A stretch of 64,000 bases of DNA from JBFMDN01 sp040753915. Its GTDB lineage: Bacteria > Desulfobacterota > Desulfomonilia > Desulfomonilales > Desulfomonilaceae. The position numbers and the translations under genes are program-made. The number at the start of each line of letters is the position of its first letter. Position 1 is the first letter of the stretch. Below the pieces are notes generated by a model. That model saw only the letters and a program-made list of their open reading frames with translations, made no database searches and was not told the origin of the DNA. Shown here piece after piece: positions 1 to 8,956 of the stretch. The stretch lies in assembly GCA_040753915.1 (NCBI GenBank), contig JBFMDN010000002.1:62001-126000 (forward strand), given 5' to 3'.

Positions 1-1388
1 CCGCTCGCGTCCATCACGAAAATCTCTCGTCTCCCACGTCGCGTAGACGAGAACGCTATCATTCTTCCATCGGGAGACCACGCGGGCTCCTGATTCGATC
101 CCTGAGTTGTGAGGACCCTGAAGTCCGTTCCGTCGGTCCTGATGGTGCATATCTGGAACCGTCCGTTCATGCGTGCTGTAAAAGCCAGGGTATCCCCCTG
201 TGGGGACCAGTCCGGATCGGTGTTGTAGTTGGTATCCAACGTCAGTCGCGTTGCCTCACCCCCCTGGACGCCGATCGCATAGATCTGGGGAGAGCCTGCC
301 TGATCTGAAACATAGGCAATAGAGGCGCCATCCGGCGACCACGTGGGAGAGATATCATTTCCCCTCCCGTCAGTCAACCTTTTTATAATGTCACCATGCG
401 GAGTTATCAGGAATATCTTAGGTATTCCATTAAATGTGAGTGAGACAGCGATGGCGTCACCCCGTGGAGAATACCTTCCCGATGCATTCAAACCGGGCCT
501 CGAACTGACCACTTGCAGCCTGCCTGTCGCCACATCCAGAGACCAGAGGTCAGGCCTTCCGTTTCCATATCCTGTGAAAATGATACTTCTCCCATCCGGA
601 GACCAATCGGGGGATAAGACGATAGTGCGAGCTCTGGTGAGTTGTCCGAGATTCTTACCGTCGTAATCCATGGCAAAGATTTCTCTTGACTCTGTCTGGC
701 CCGCAAACGCGATCTTGCACGAGAAGCATCCCTGGACGCCCGTAATGGCCTCCATAACCCGTTCTCCGAACCGATGAATCATCAGCCTGTGGTCGACTAC
801 GCGGCCTGTTAACCGCTTGCCCATCTCGAGGCGTCGCATGGGCACATCGTAAAGTCTCGCCTCGAGAACAAGTTGGTCTCCTCTGGTCTCGAAGTGGGCA
901 AGCACAACGGCGTGTACACCAGCTTGGGCCCAGCGGTCAAAATCCGGGCGATCAATGGGAGTGCTGTTGTCCGACGGGGCCTGTACCACGTGGAACAGTC
1001 CGCTCAGATACAGGTCATTTCGGAGAACGTCTGCCAGCGCGTTGCCGGAGATACCGCCAGAGCTGCCCGAGACAAAATCGGGGATTGCTATGGGCATCTT
1101 GCCCCTGTTCGGATTACGGAGGTCGATGATGAGTTTGCCAAGGGCTGATTCGGGGACTGAAACGCAGAGAGCTAGCAGAACGCAGGACAGGAGAAGGGTG
1201 AAAGGTCGTTTGCTTCTCCGGCTCCACCAGGCACCCCTGGTGGCTCTGTGGCCGCAATGATCTCGACGTGGCTGGAAGTAGTCCTTTTCCACACTCGAAG
1301 CCGACTTGTGTGTAGAGGGCCGAAATCCAGGGGCCGTTTGCGGCAAGCCGGTCCAGTCGCTCGGTCCCGAATGAGCAGCGAAAGACAT
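1..1388 (-). CDS. tolB: TolB, periplasmic beta-propeller protein of the Tol-Pal system (3' end cut by window edge)
   Basis: The minus frame stays open from 1388 to the window edge, so the C-terminus is missing. After a positively charged stretch comes a signal-peptide-like segment (LLLSCVLLALCVSV at about 1213-1170). An N-terminal TolB domain follows (VLRNDLYLSGLFHVV), then WD40-like propeller blades with the repeated hallmark WSPDG (SPDWSPDGRS, SPTWSPDGAS, EPAWSPDGRM). TolB interacts with Pal and with porins during outer-membrane constriction and maintenance. The chosen ATG at 1388 lies 11 bases after the tolA stop and has an AGGA site, but it puts about 65 residues before the signal peptide. 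A GTG at 1292 would shorten this, so the start is uncertain. It is the last visible gene of tolQRAB; pal would be expected just outside the window. Confidence 0.93.
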   Translation of the reverse strand, partial: MSFAAHSGPSDWTGLPQTAPGFRPSTHKSASSVEKDYFQPRRDHCGHRATRGAWWSRRSKRPFTLLLSCVLLALCVSVPESALGKLIIDLRNPNRGKMPIAIPDFVSGSSGGISGNALADVLRNDLYLSGLFHVVQAPSDNSTPIDRPDFDRWAQAGVHAVVLAHFETRGDQLVLEARLYDVPMRRLEMGKRLTGRVVDHRLMIHRFGERVMEAITGVQGCFSCKIAFAGQTESREIFAMDYDGKNLGQLTRARTIVLSPDWSPDGRSIIFTGYGNGRPDLWSLDVATGRLQVVSSRPGLNASGRYSPRGDAIAVSLTFNGIPKIFLITPHGDIIKRLTDGRGNDISPTWSPDGASIAYVSDQAGSPQIYAIGVQGGEATRLTLDTNYNTDPDWSPQGDTLAFTARMNGRFQICTIRTDGTDFRVLTTQGSNQEPAWSPDGRMIAFSSTRRGRREIFVMDAS

Positions 1389-1399
1389 GGGTTGTCCTG

Positions 1400-2245
1400 T
1401 CATTGCATCCCGGATGGGGTAAATCTGAGGGCCAGTCCACCGGCCTTGAGAATCTGATCCCGGAGCTGCTGGGGTAAGGAAGGAAACGGAGCGGCCTGCC
1501 TTACGGCCCGTTCAGCGGAAAGATCGAACGTCCTGTTGCCCGAGCTCTTGTCTACGGTAGCGTCTATCAATCGGCCGTCGTCGGCGATCTTCACTCCAAT
1601 GATCGTGTCTTCGCGGACGGAGATATTCTCGAAGACAGACCAATGGGAGTTCACCCGTTCTCTCACTTCTTTGAGCCATCGAGCCAATTCCTCGTTGAAT
1701 TGGCCTTGTTGCGACCCTGTACGGTTTCCGGAGCCGGCCTGGGCTGGGGTCGCTATTCGCCCTTTCTTTGACACTTGCTCGCGTAGTTGAGCAAGCCGTT
1801 CCCGCAAGTAAGATTCAGGATTCTCTTTTTTCTTGGGACTCTCCGGCGCCGGTATCTCCTTGTCCTGCTGTTCGACCCTCTTGGGACGACGCTTCGATTT
1901 CTGGACCGGTATTAGCTCCGGTGATCGGGATTTCAACGCCTTAACCTCCACCCTCTCTCTGGGAACAGCTTCGGGTTCCGCTGCGACGGCTATTTCCTCG
2001 AGGTCTGAGCTCTGCGGCTGGGAGGGAAGAGATGCGTCGGGCTCGACTTTTTCCACCTCGGGCAATCCGACCGAGTGCTCGACCAGCTTCACCTGGGTGA
2101 TGACCGTCTCAGGCGGAGAAGCAGGACTCAAGAGCCAGACGGAGTAGACCGCGGCAGCGGCAAGCAGGATGCCGTGCAGCATCGCGGACGCGACGAGCAT
2201 CTTTGGTGAGACAGCAGGGTTCGGCTTGTGGAGAATACCAGTCAT
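1400..2245 (-). CDS. tolA: TolA/TonB-like energy-transducing periplasmic bridge protein
   Basis: The 281-residue protein has one N-terminal membrane anchor (about residues 17-40), a long charged Pro/Glu/Lys-rich spacer (EIPAPESPKKKENP) and a C-terminal TonB_C/TolA-III-like domain (ARWLKEVRERVNSHW ... SAERAVRQAAPFPSLP). It should carry proton-motive energy from TolQR across the periplasm to TolB and Pal. The start is the ATG at 2245, which overlaps the tolR stop (TGATG); the codon before it is GTG and is less likely. The spacer is shorter and less helical than in enterobacterial TolA. Position between tolR and tolB favours TolA over a dedicated TonB, although sequence alone cannot exclude TonB. 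Confidence 0.88.
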   Translation of the reverse strand: MTGILHKPNPAVSPKMLVASAMLHGILLAAAAVYSVWLLSPASPPETVITQVKLVEHSVGLPEVEKVEPDASLPSQPQSSDLEEIAVAAEPEAVPRERVEVKALKSRSPELIPVQKSKRRPKRVEQQDKEIPAPESPKKKENPESYLRERLAQLREQVSKKGRIATPAQAGSGNRTGSQQGQFNEELARWLKEVRERVNSHWSVFENISVREDTIIGVKIADDGRLIDATVDKSSGNRTFDLSAERAVRQAAPFPSLPQQLRDQILKAGGLALRFTPSGMQ

Positions 2246-2676
2246 CACTTCTCAGGGGCGGACTCCACCGGTGTCGTTATCATGCCCAGATTATTCACTC
2301 CCGCATTCTTCAGGGTCGCCATGATCCGCACGACTGTTCCATAGGGAACGGTCTTGTCAGCCCTGAGATACACGTCTCCCGCGGTCTCCTTCTTCATTGC
2401 ATCGAGGACCTTCTGCCCCAGCTCGCCTTCCTCTACTGCGGAGTCGTTAACAAAGATGTTCCCCGGCCCGGAAACGGAGATCACGATTTCTTCCTTCACC
2501 TGCTCTTTGGTTATCGGTTTTCCCTGTGCCTGAGGAAGCTCTACCGAGATCCCTTCCTGCATCATCGGAGCGGTTACCATAAAGATGATCAGTAGCACCA
2601 GCATCACGTCCACAAGCGGAGTCACGTTGATCTCCGACATCGCCGCTCTTCTCTGGGAGCTCAAATGAAACGCCAT
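2245..2676 (-). CDS. tolR: TolR/ExbD-family proton channel subunit
   Basis: The 143-residue protein has the ExbD/TolR pattern: a short cytoplasmic N-terminus, a single membrane helix containing the critical Asp (INVTPLVDVMLVLLIIFMV, about residues 16-34) and a periplasmic domain ending in VESAPEK. The Asp in PLVDVMLVLL is the proton-carrying residue of the family. It partners TolQ to make the ion-driven stator motor that energises TolA. It overlaps tolA by one base at its 3' end and follows tolQ after about 48 bases. TolR and ExbD cannot be told apart by motif, and the tol context decides. Confidence 0.93.
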   Translation of the reverse strand: MAFHLSSQRRAAMSEINVTPLVDVMLVLLIIFMVTAPMMQEGISVELPQAQGKPITKEQVKEEIVISVSGPGNIFVNDSAVEEGELGQKVLDAMKKETAGDVYLRADKTVPYGTVVRIMATLKNAGVNNLGMITTPVESAPEK

Positions 2677-2724
2677 GTCCTGTTCCTCTCGTTGTCAGAC
2701 TATCCAGGCCGTCTTCGACTCACG

Positions 2725-3474
2725 CTATTTCCGCTTCCAATAGATCCGCTCGATGATGTTAACGAGCTCGGAAGAAAAATTGTCCATTTCAGTGGAAATA
2801 GAGTTAATCCGTCCAAGGAAATAGTTGTAGAAGATCACGGCGGGAATAGCCGCAGCCAGGCCCGCCGCGGTAGCGATGAGGGCTTCCGCTATGCCGGGGG
2901 CCACAACTGCGAGAGAAGCGCTTTTCATGACGCCTATCTGCCGGAAGGATTCCATGATGCCCCAGACGGTCCCAAATAGGCCGATGAATGGAGCGGAAGA
3001 ACCGGTTGTCGCTAGAAAGTTAACGCCTCGCTCCAAACGCGCTCGTTCAGCCGTAACCGCCTGCTGAAGCGACCGAACGATGTTATCCATTGCAGTGCGC
3101 TCGTACTCCATCTCCTGGGGCGAATCGTCTGCGTTCTTCTGTGCGGTGGATTGGATGCGCGACAGCCTGCTCAACTCCGCATAGCCAGCCTTAAAGACAT
3201 GGGCCAGCGGACTGAAGGTGAATTGTTTGGCCTCCGCGTAAAGAACCGAGAACTTTCGGGACTCCCGAAATGCGTCGAAGAAGAGCTGGGTGTCCTTGCG
3301 TGCCCGAGAAAGAGTGATCGCTTTCGTGAGAATAATGCCCCAGCAGACAACCGAGAAGGTCAGGAGTATTACCATGACCCCTTTGACCACGTATCCGGCA
3401 CCGAGCACAATTGACCAAAGGCTGTGGTCAGCCAGGGCTTGCGCGGGCATAGCGGATGAAAGAGCTTCAACCAT
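2725..3474 (-). CDS. tolQ: TolQ/ExbB-family proton channel subunit
   Basis: A 249-residue MotA/TolQ/ExbB protein with three membrane helices: near residues 19-42 (GVMVILLTFSVVCWGIILT), about 140-165 (FLATTGSSAPFIGLFGTVWG) and about 185-205 (AEALIATAAGLAAAIPAVIF). The GLFGTVWGIMESF and AEALIATAAGLAAAIPA motifs are the family signature. With TolR it forms the proton-driven motor of Tol-Pal. The ATG at 3474 is chosen because AGGAG lies nine bases upstream; a TTG eight codons earlier is the longest alternative. It is the first gene of the minus-strand tol operon. Confidence 0.94.
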   Translation of the reverse strand: MVEALSSAMPAQALADHSLWSIVLGAGYVVKGVMVILLTFSVVCWGIILTKAITLSRARKDTQLFFDAFRESRKFSVLYAEAKQFTFSPLAHVFKAGYAELSRLSRIQSTAQKNADDSPQEMEYERTAMDNIVRSLQQAVTAERARLERGVNFLATTGSSAPFIGLFGTVWGIMESFRQIGVMKSASLAVVAPGIAEALIATAAGLAAAIPAVIFYNYFLGRINSISTEMDNFSSELVNIIERIYWKRK

Positions 3475-4061
3475 GAAGGACTTCTCCTTTCTCTCCAAAC
3501 AGGGACTCCTTAGACCATAACGACAAGGAAGTCAAGTTGTACTTTAAATACCCATAGTTAAGCCAATACCATCATATCGTAGTTATGCTTCCCAGATAAT
3601 TCTCTGCTGTCCCTCTCGTTTCCTGTAGCAGCGCGCACCGGCTGCGCGCCACAGAATTCTGACTCAAGAATGTGCGGTCGCTTATGAGACACAATTGCCG
3701 CGGCAACGAGCCGGTACCCGACAAGAATCCCGGTGAACATTTGGGCTCTAAAAGCCTCTGAATCATCAGAGTCGACTCCCCCGACTCGCAAGGGAGTGTA
3801 CCTCATCGGACACTGAGAGTCCAACGCACCGTGTTCACACGGGAAGGCCGAGATCCTTTCAGCATGCAAAGTCAGCGTGAGGGCAGATTCGCGCAATATC
3901 CTACTGATCCTTAAGGATTAATGTAAAAAAGGTAGACAGATGATGAGGTATTTTGTTCCTTTCGGGGGAAACTCCCTGGCAAGTTCTCAACGTTCATTTT
4001 CAAACAACTTGACATGTGGCTTGAATTTGTTGTATTTTCAAAGAAAACTCGTGAGGTCGCC
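3475..4061. other. Intergenic region between tolQ and the repeat protein
   Basis: About 590 bases between two divergent genes. It holds a 7-bp stem (3631-3637 with 3643-3649, GCGCGCA/TGCGCGC), a 6-bp stem (3756-3761 with 3766-3771) and a second 6-bp stem (3775-3780 with 3792-3797). The last two lie side by side and could fold in a leader RNA. None is followed by a T run. No convincing gene or tRNA was found; a stop-free stretch on the minus strand at 3558-3896 lacks a start site and protein-like composition. Confidence 0.5.
4009..4038 (+). promoter_or_regulatory. Putative sigma-70 promoter of the repeat protein
   Basis: TTGACA at 4009-4014, then TATTTT at 4033-4038 (18-base spacer) or TGTATT at 4031-4036 (16-base spacer). 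Transcription would begin near 4044, about 18 bases before the ATG at 4062. This argues against the in-frame ATG at 4014, which sits on the -35 box. Confidence 0.5.
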
Positions 4062-7000
4062 ATGTCCTACCGGATCGTCGTGGCCGACAAGGACCCTCAG
4101 AGCCGGGAAGCTGTCGCTCAGTCCCTGGCTGCAGATAATATATTCGTGGGCGTGTCCTCTTCCAGTGAGCTCAAGAAACAGATAAAGGCTGAAAAGCCGG
4201 ATCTTATCATCCTCAACACCGTTCTCCAGGATTCTCCGGGGTGGCACGCGGTTCATCAGGTGGTGAAAGGGATCAAGAGCTCTCGAGATTACGGGGACAT
4301 TCCTGTCATTCTCGTGACTGGGGACCCTGGAGGACCGTCCTCCGCGGAGGCGAGAGAGGCCGGCGCGGATGGCTACCTTTCCAAACCGATCGACGGTTCC
4401 CATCTGAAGCAGGCGGTGCAGTCACTTCTCGGGCTTTCCACGACCACCACGGTACATGATGAGAACGAAGAAATTCTCATTGATTTTGCTGACGATGACT
4501 CCGGCGATATGACTGAAGAATTGCTCGCTATGTCCAATATCGCGCTCAACGGAGAAGAGCCATCCACTGAGGTGGGGGACACCGTAGAGATCGATACGGG
4601 CACGCTGGTGGCAGAGCTCGACCACGGCGACATGATGGGCGCAGAGACCTACGAAGATACGGTCCGCCTTAACTTGGAAGATATGGGTCTTGACGACGAT
4701 CTCGATGAGTCTACCGCCTTTGAGCCCACCATCGAATTGGTAGCTGACGTCCCCACTGATTTCGGCCCTGCTCCCCGGCCTCCAATCGAGGCAGAGGAGC
4801 AATCGGTGGAAATCGACCTGGCACCGGATGAGCAAGAATTGGATTTCGAGCTTGAATCGGAAGCCGCAGATATGGATTTCGAGCTTGAGTCGCTCGGTGA
4901 GGACGTGGACGAAGAGGTGGCGGCCGAGTCTGTCGAGATCGATCTTGAGGCGGCGGAGCGCTCAGTGGAAATAGACCTTGCTTCTGACTCGGAGACCGCA
5001 GACCTGGAGCTCGGGGACGAGATGGTAGAGCACCTGGAGCTGGAAGACCTTCACGAAGAAGCCCCTCTCCCGGATTTCTCCTCCACACGTGAAATGAAAG
5101 TGCCCGAGGCCGCGCGTCGAGATTCCGTTACTGTGGAGATGGATGTCTCGGAGATTGATTTGGAGTTGGATTCCGACCTGGAAGAAGAATTCAGCGAAGG
5201 CAGGGCGGATACGGGAACCATTGACCTGGATGACAGGGCAATTGGGGAGATTCTGGAAGTGCAAGAGCCTTCCAGCGTCCTGACATCCAAGGATCTGGAG
5301 CTGGACGACGATTCCCTCGGAGCCGACGCTGCCGCTGACTTGCCTCTGGACGGCGACATCATCGACCTGGAGGATGACACGGAAATCAGGTCGGTGGAAT
5401 TCGAGCAATTGGAAGAGATCCAGCCGGAAGACAGCGGACGCAGGGCATTCGATCTCGACGAGACAGAACCGATCGAAAAAGACGAGATGGAGCAGATGGC
5501 CCAGGATGACCTGGGTAGCATCGATCTTGATGAGACCGAAGAAACCTCTCTGGACTTGGAAACGCCGCTGGATATCACCGGGCCTTATGAGGAGGAAGAT
5601 TACGGCGAGCTCTCCCTCGATGAAGTCGAGGAAGAAGAAATGACCACCCAGGAGTTCTTCGGTGAGGAACTGCCGACTGAGGAATTCCCCACAGAGAAGT
5701 TCCCAGATGAGAAGACTCGAGACATCAAGGAGCAGCCAGAGATCACGCTCGATGATGTTGATCTTGGCGAGATGAAAACAGAGCCGCCGCCGGCCACGGG
5801 CGAAATCCCTCTGGAGGAGATTACCCTCGAGGCAGAAGGTCCGCCGGAAGAGGTCTTTGGGGACTACGAGGAGGAAGAGCCAGTCTTGGAGGTCACCGAG
5901 GATATCTCTCTTGAGGAGATCACCTTGGAAGAAAAGGGTGAGGAATTCCCTGAGGTGCCGATCCAACCCCGGGCAGTCGAACCATCTGCTCCCATTGTCG
6001 GGACGGAAGCCTCGGCAGAGCCTCAGCCTACCGTTGCAGAGACGAAGCATGAGCCGCACGTAGCGCCGCCACCTACAGTTTCGGAACTTCCGCCAGCTCA
6101 CGGTGTCCAGGCTGCTCTGACAGAGGTTCTCGGGAAAGCCGATATCAAGAGTCTGATAGCGTCCGCCATCGGAGAGCATCTCGGTGGCTTGGGCCTCCAG
6201 AAGCCAGACTTTGCCCTGCCTGTCCAGGCATCCTTGCAGGAAGCGGTTCCAAGCAAGGATGAGCTTGCCGATGCCTTTGCGTCCGCCGTGCAGGCGGTGA
6301 TGCCGAGCCGTGAGGAGTTGTTGGACCGACTTTTGGCCACGATGTCTGGATCCCTGCCCTCTCAGGAGCAACTGATTGCTCGTGTCGACGAAATGATCAA
6401 GTCTTCCCTGCCATCGGGAGACTCGATGGTACAGCGCGTTGAGGACGTGATTTCCAAAGCGCTTCCTACTCCTGAGGAGATCGTCGAGAAGGTGGATGCG
6501 TCCCTCAAGAAGGTAGTTTCGGAGGAGGAGATCAACCGGCGGCTGGAAGAGGCGTTCAAAGGTATGCCGACGCCAGATACTATACAACTGCGCATCGACG
6601 AGGCTCTGAGAGCGCTTCCCCAGAAAGATGAGCTGGACAGGCGAATCGATGAGACGTTCGTGAATTTTCCCACGCCGGAGGCTATTCTTGCTCGCGTGGA
6701 TGAGGCGTTGAAGGCTATCCCTTCTCAAGAGGAGATCACGAAGCGATTCGACGAGGCGGTAAAGGCCTTGCCTTCGACTCAGGCGGTCATGGATCGAATC
6801 GATGAGGCATTGCGGGTGATTCCGTCGCGAGAGGAGATTGACAGGCGATTCGATGAAGCCATAGCGGCTATTCCGACAGCGGATCTCATTCGAGATCGTG
6901 TTGACCAAGTACTGAGTGCGATTCCCACCAGGGACGAGGTCCGAGAACGGATTGACTCTGCCATTGGAGCATGGCCTGCTTCAGAAGAAATAGCAGAGCG

Positions 7001-8144
7001 TCTCGATGCGGCTTTGACTGGTCTTCCCTCCAGTGAGGATCTGTCTCAGCGCCTCGACGCAGCCGTGGCGGCCGTGCCCGAAACGGTGAGTCGCGTAATC
7101 GCACGCCTGGAGGAATTCATCGCCACACTTCCCACCAAGGAAACCATTGAGAAGGACATGGAAAGCGTGAGGAAGGCGCTGCCGACGTCCCAGGAGATTC
7201 TGGAACGCGTAGACGCAGCCCTCATCGGCATCCCGTCAGCGGAAGAGATCAGCAGCAGAATCGAACGGGCTTTTTCGGGCCTACCGACTGGCGAGGTCGT
7301 TTCTCAGCAGCTTGACCGAGTCTTGGCCAACGTTGTCTCTGAAGATGCTATCAGGGAACAGATCCAGTCATCCCTGGCGCGCGCCATATCGCCCGAGCTT
7401 CTCATAGAGAGGCTGGACAACGCACTCCGGGTGATGCCGTCACAGGAATACATCAGACTTCGACTGGACAGCGCGTTTGCCGCGTTCCCCTCCCCTGACG
7501 CTATGAATACCCGCCTGGACTTGGCGTTGCAGCGTTTCCCGTCTCAAGAGGCAATAGACGCGAAGGTCGACCAGGCCATTGCCCTTATCCCAACAGGGAA
7601 GGCGATCGAAGAGAGAGTGGATCAGGCGCTCCAATCAATGCCGTCCAGAGAGACGGTCATGCAAAAGATCGATGAATTCCTGTCCGCATTGCCGTCGCCC
7701 GATGCGGTGAATGCTCGCATCGACGAGCACCTGGAGCGGTTGCTGCCCACACGGGAGGAGGTTTCAACCACGGTCGGACGTCTCCTCCAAGAGCGGATCA
7801 ACTCAGTCATTTCTGAGGAAGACATCAATCGTGCTTTGGCGGCGTTGCTCCCGGAAACTGAGAGGATTCTCGCCTCCCTGCAGGCGGCCCTCCCCGAGAA
7901 GGATCGGCTCCGGGAAACTATAGCTGCCGGGATCACTCAAGCCGTGCAGAATACCCTGCCGGAAAAAACATGGCTCGAGAGTGTTTCCAGAGGGCTGTTC
8001 GACGAGAAGACAAAAGGACTCCTGCCTACCAGGGATGAAGTCTCAGTGCTCTTGCGGCAGGAGATCAGGGGCAAGCTGCTTGACGTGGTGGAAAAGATCG
8101 TCCGAGAGCAGATAGAGCAGATTACCCAAGATCTGTCCTCCTGA
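4062..8144 (+). CDS. Giant pseudo-receiver protein with acidic region and about 30 tandem 17-residue repeats
   Basis: This 1360-residue protein has three parts. Residues 1-125 form a response-regulator receiver fold (YRIVVADKDPQ ... IPVILVTG ... GYLSKPI), but the usual phospho-acceptor Asp is Asn52 (DLIILNTVL). Residues about 130-640 are strongly acidic and low-complexity, with recurring SVEIDL and LDLDDD-type motifs, and probably disordered. From residue 730 to about 1246 runs a tandem array of 17-18-residue units that start with Pro-Ser/Thr, carry R-(I/V/F)-D at positions 9-11 and end in a hydrophobic residue (for example PSREEIDRRFDEAIAAI). The last 110 residues are helical and charged. 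The ATG at 4062 has GAGG upstream and a fitting promoter. No transmembrane segment or output domain was seen. A scaffold, spacer or filament role is inference only; I know of no named family with this layout. Confidence 0.85.
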   Translation: MSYRIVVADKDPQSREAVAQSLAADNIFVGVSSSSELKKQIKAEKPDLIILNTVLQDSPGWHAVHQVVKGIKSSRDYGDIPVILVTGDPGGPSSAEAREAGADGYLSKPIDGSHLKQAVQSLLGLSTTTTVHDENEEILIDFADDDSGDMTEELLAMSNIALNGEEPSTEVGDTVEIDTGTLVAELDHGDMMGAETYEDTVRLNLEDMGLDDDLDESTAFEPTIELVADVPTDFGPAPRPPIEAEEQSVEIDLAPDEQELDFELESEAADMDFELESLGEDVDEEVAAESVEIDLEAAERSVEIDLASDSETADLELGDEMVEHLELEDLHEEAPLPDFSSTREMKVPEAARRDSVTVEMDVSEIDLELDSDLEEEFSEGRADTGTIDLDDRAIGEILEVQEPSSVLTSKDLELDDDSLGADAAADLPLDGDIIDLEDDTEIRSVEFEQLEEIQPEDSGRRAFDLDETEPIEKDEMEQMAQDDLGSIDLDETEETSLDLETPLDITGPYEEEDYGELSLDEVEEEEMTTQEFFGEELPTEEFPTEKFPDEKTRDIKEQPEITLDDVDLGEMKTEPPPATGEIPLEEITLEAEGPPEEVFGDYEEEEPVLEVTEDISLEEITLEEKGEEFPEVPIQPRAVEPSAPIVGTEASAEPQPTVAETKHEPHVAPPPTVSELPPAHGVQAALTEVLGKADIKSLIASAIGEHLGGLGLQKPDFALPVQASLQEAVPSKDELADAFASAVQAVMPSREELLDRLLATMSGSLPSQEQLIARVDEMIKSSLPSGDSMVQRVEDVISKALPTPEEIVEKVDASLKKVVSEEEINRRLEEAFKGMPTPDTIQLRIDEALRALPQKDELDRRIDETFVNFPTPEAILARVDEALKAIPSQEEITKRFDEAVKALPSTQAVMDRIDEALRVIPSREEIDRRFDEAIAAIPTADLIRDRVDQVLSAIPTRDEVRERIDSAIGAWPASEEIAERLDAALTGLPSSEDLSQRLDAAVAAVPETVSRVIARLEEFIATLPTKETIEKDMESVRKALPTSQEILERVDAALIGIPSAEEISSRIERAFSGLPTGEVVSQQLDRVLANVVSEDAIREQIQSSLARAISPELLIERLDNALRVMPSQEYIRLRLDSAFAAFPSPDAMNTRLDLALQRFPSQEAIDAKVDQAIALIPTGKAIEERVDQALQSMPSRETVMQKIDEFLSALPSPDAVNARIDEHLERLLPTREEVSTTVGRLLQERINSVISEEDINRALAALLPETERILASLQAALPEKDRLRETIAAGITQAVQNTLPEKTWLESVSRGLFDEKTKGLLPTRDEVSVLLRQEIRGKLLDVVEKIVREQIEQITQDLSS
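6249..7800 (+). repeat. In-gene tandem array of about 30 units of 51-54 bp
   Basis: Starting at the Pro codon at 6249, units of 17 (sometimes 18) codons repeat to about 7800. The encoded consensus is P-(S/T)-x-E-x-(I/L)-x-x-R-(I/V/F)-D-x-A-(L/I/F)-x-x-(L/I). Units differ at the DNA level, so the array is old or under selection for protein pattern rather than a fresh amplification. Spacing between the first and the last well-formed Pro is 499 residues for 29 units. It is coding, not a CRISPR array. Confidence 0.9.
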
Positions 8145-8312
8145 GAGGAAGACAGGCGACTGTGCCCGGGCTCCGTCACGGGCGGACGGAAGGAGGATGG
8201 CCCGGGCCCAGGAGCTCATGTTATGCACGTGAGGTTGTCCGCGCGCTCCTGCTTGCAGCAACATGAGGAGCGCCCGCGTCCAAGAGGAGCATAGGTCTGT
8301 CGAAACGTTGAC

Positions 8313-8525
8313 TTACTTTTCCAGTGCAGCCAAAATAGGACAATTGGCGCACGGCAGCGAGCGCGCCGCTTTAGAATTCAGTTGGGATTTGGCATTGCGA
8401 GGGGCCTTCCCTGCCCGCCGGGATATCTCCAGGCACGTCTTACGCGTCCATCTTCCTTTCAGAGGCTTGCATTCAATGAGCTCGTGAGCATCCAACCACG
8501 CTTGCGCATCGGTATAAACCATCAT
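8313..8525 (-). CDS. Small four-cysteine protein, probable metal binder
   Basis: A 70-residue protein starting MMVYTDAQAWLDAHE, with a good Shine-Dalgarno site (AGGGAG) just before tandem ATG codons at 8525/8522. Cysteines at 19, 31, 59 and 62 give C-x11-C-x27-C-x2-C, with basic residues between them and CANC near the end. That pattern suits a small zinc or iron-sulfur site. No signal peptide or membrane segment is present. The C-terminal part of the protein at 58384-58983 has the same arrangement, so the two may be paralogues. Function is unknown. Confidence 0.65.
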   Translation of the reverse strand: MMVYTDAQAWLDAHELIECKPLKGRWTRKTCLEISRRAGKAPRNAKSQLNSKAARSLPCANCPILAALEK

Positions 8526-8956
8526 TTTCTCCCTGGTACCCCCGAACCATACTCAACACAGCAACTCACCAACAAAAAAAGTCCTAGATACATCATTATA
8601 CGCCAGCTTTGCTTCAAGAGTCAATGCATTTGTCAGTCGGACGCGACCGAGCCCGCAGTGAGATCATGCTCGTGATCAGCGAAAGCGAGGGTAGAGAACA
8701 ACGAGGCTCGCATGGAGGGAGTCATACGACCGTCTCAGAAGCCGTTTGGGATAGAGATGTGTGCGTACGGGTGCTTCGAGAAGCGCCCTGATTCCTGGGC
8801 GGTTCACGGACCGCTCTTCCAGCAGTGCCCGTTGATTCTGGCATGTTGCCCGATCATGAGACAGTCACTCATGGGGCCCCCGTTGTTCCCAGGGGCCCCA
8901 GCTCGCAAGGACTTGAACCCTATTGGTGCAGGGCAGGAGCCACTCACACACCTTTC
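8526..8956. other. Intergenic region with a perfect 9-bp inverted repeat
   Basis: About 430 bases downstream of cooC with no credible gene. It contains TGGGGCCCC (8872-8880) and GGGGCCCCA (8892-8900) around an 11-base loop. Read on the minus strand this hairpin lies about 55 bases after the cooC stop and could act as a terminator, though no U-tract follows. A TTCAAGT-like loop near 8910 is not part of a tRNA. Confidence 0.4.

Noticed and set aside
3558..3896. 112-codon minus-strand frame upstream of tolQ
   Set aside because: No ribosome site, unusual composition and no family features.
4962..6908. Open frame of 648 codons antisense to the repeat protein
   Set aside because: It mirrors the biased, periodic codons of the plus-strand gene, has no ribosome site and its product has no recognisable domain.
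6249..7800. Regular 51-bp spacing that could suggest a CRISPR array or minisatellite
   Set aside because: The units are in frame, differ at the DNA level and encode a conserved protein repeat; there are no identical repeats with unique spacers.
8900..8945. TTCAAGT loop that looked like a tRNA T-arm on the minus strand
   Set aside because: No matching acceptor, D- or anticodon arms could be built around it.
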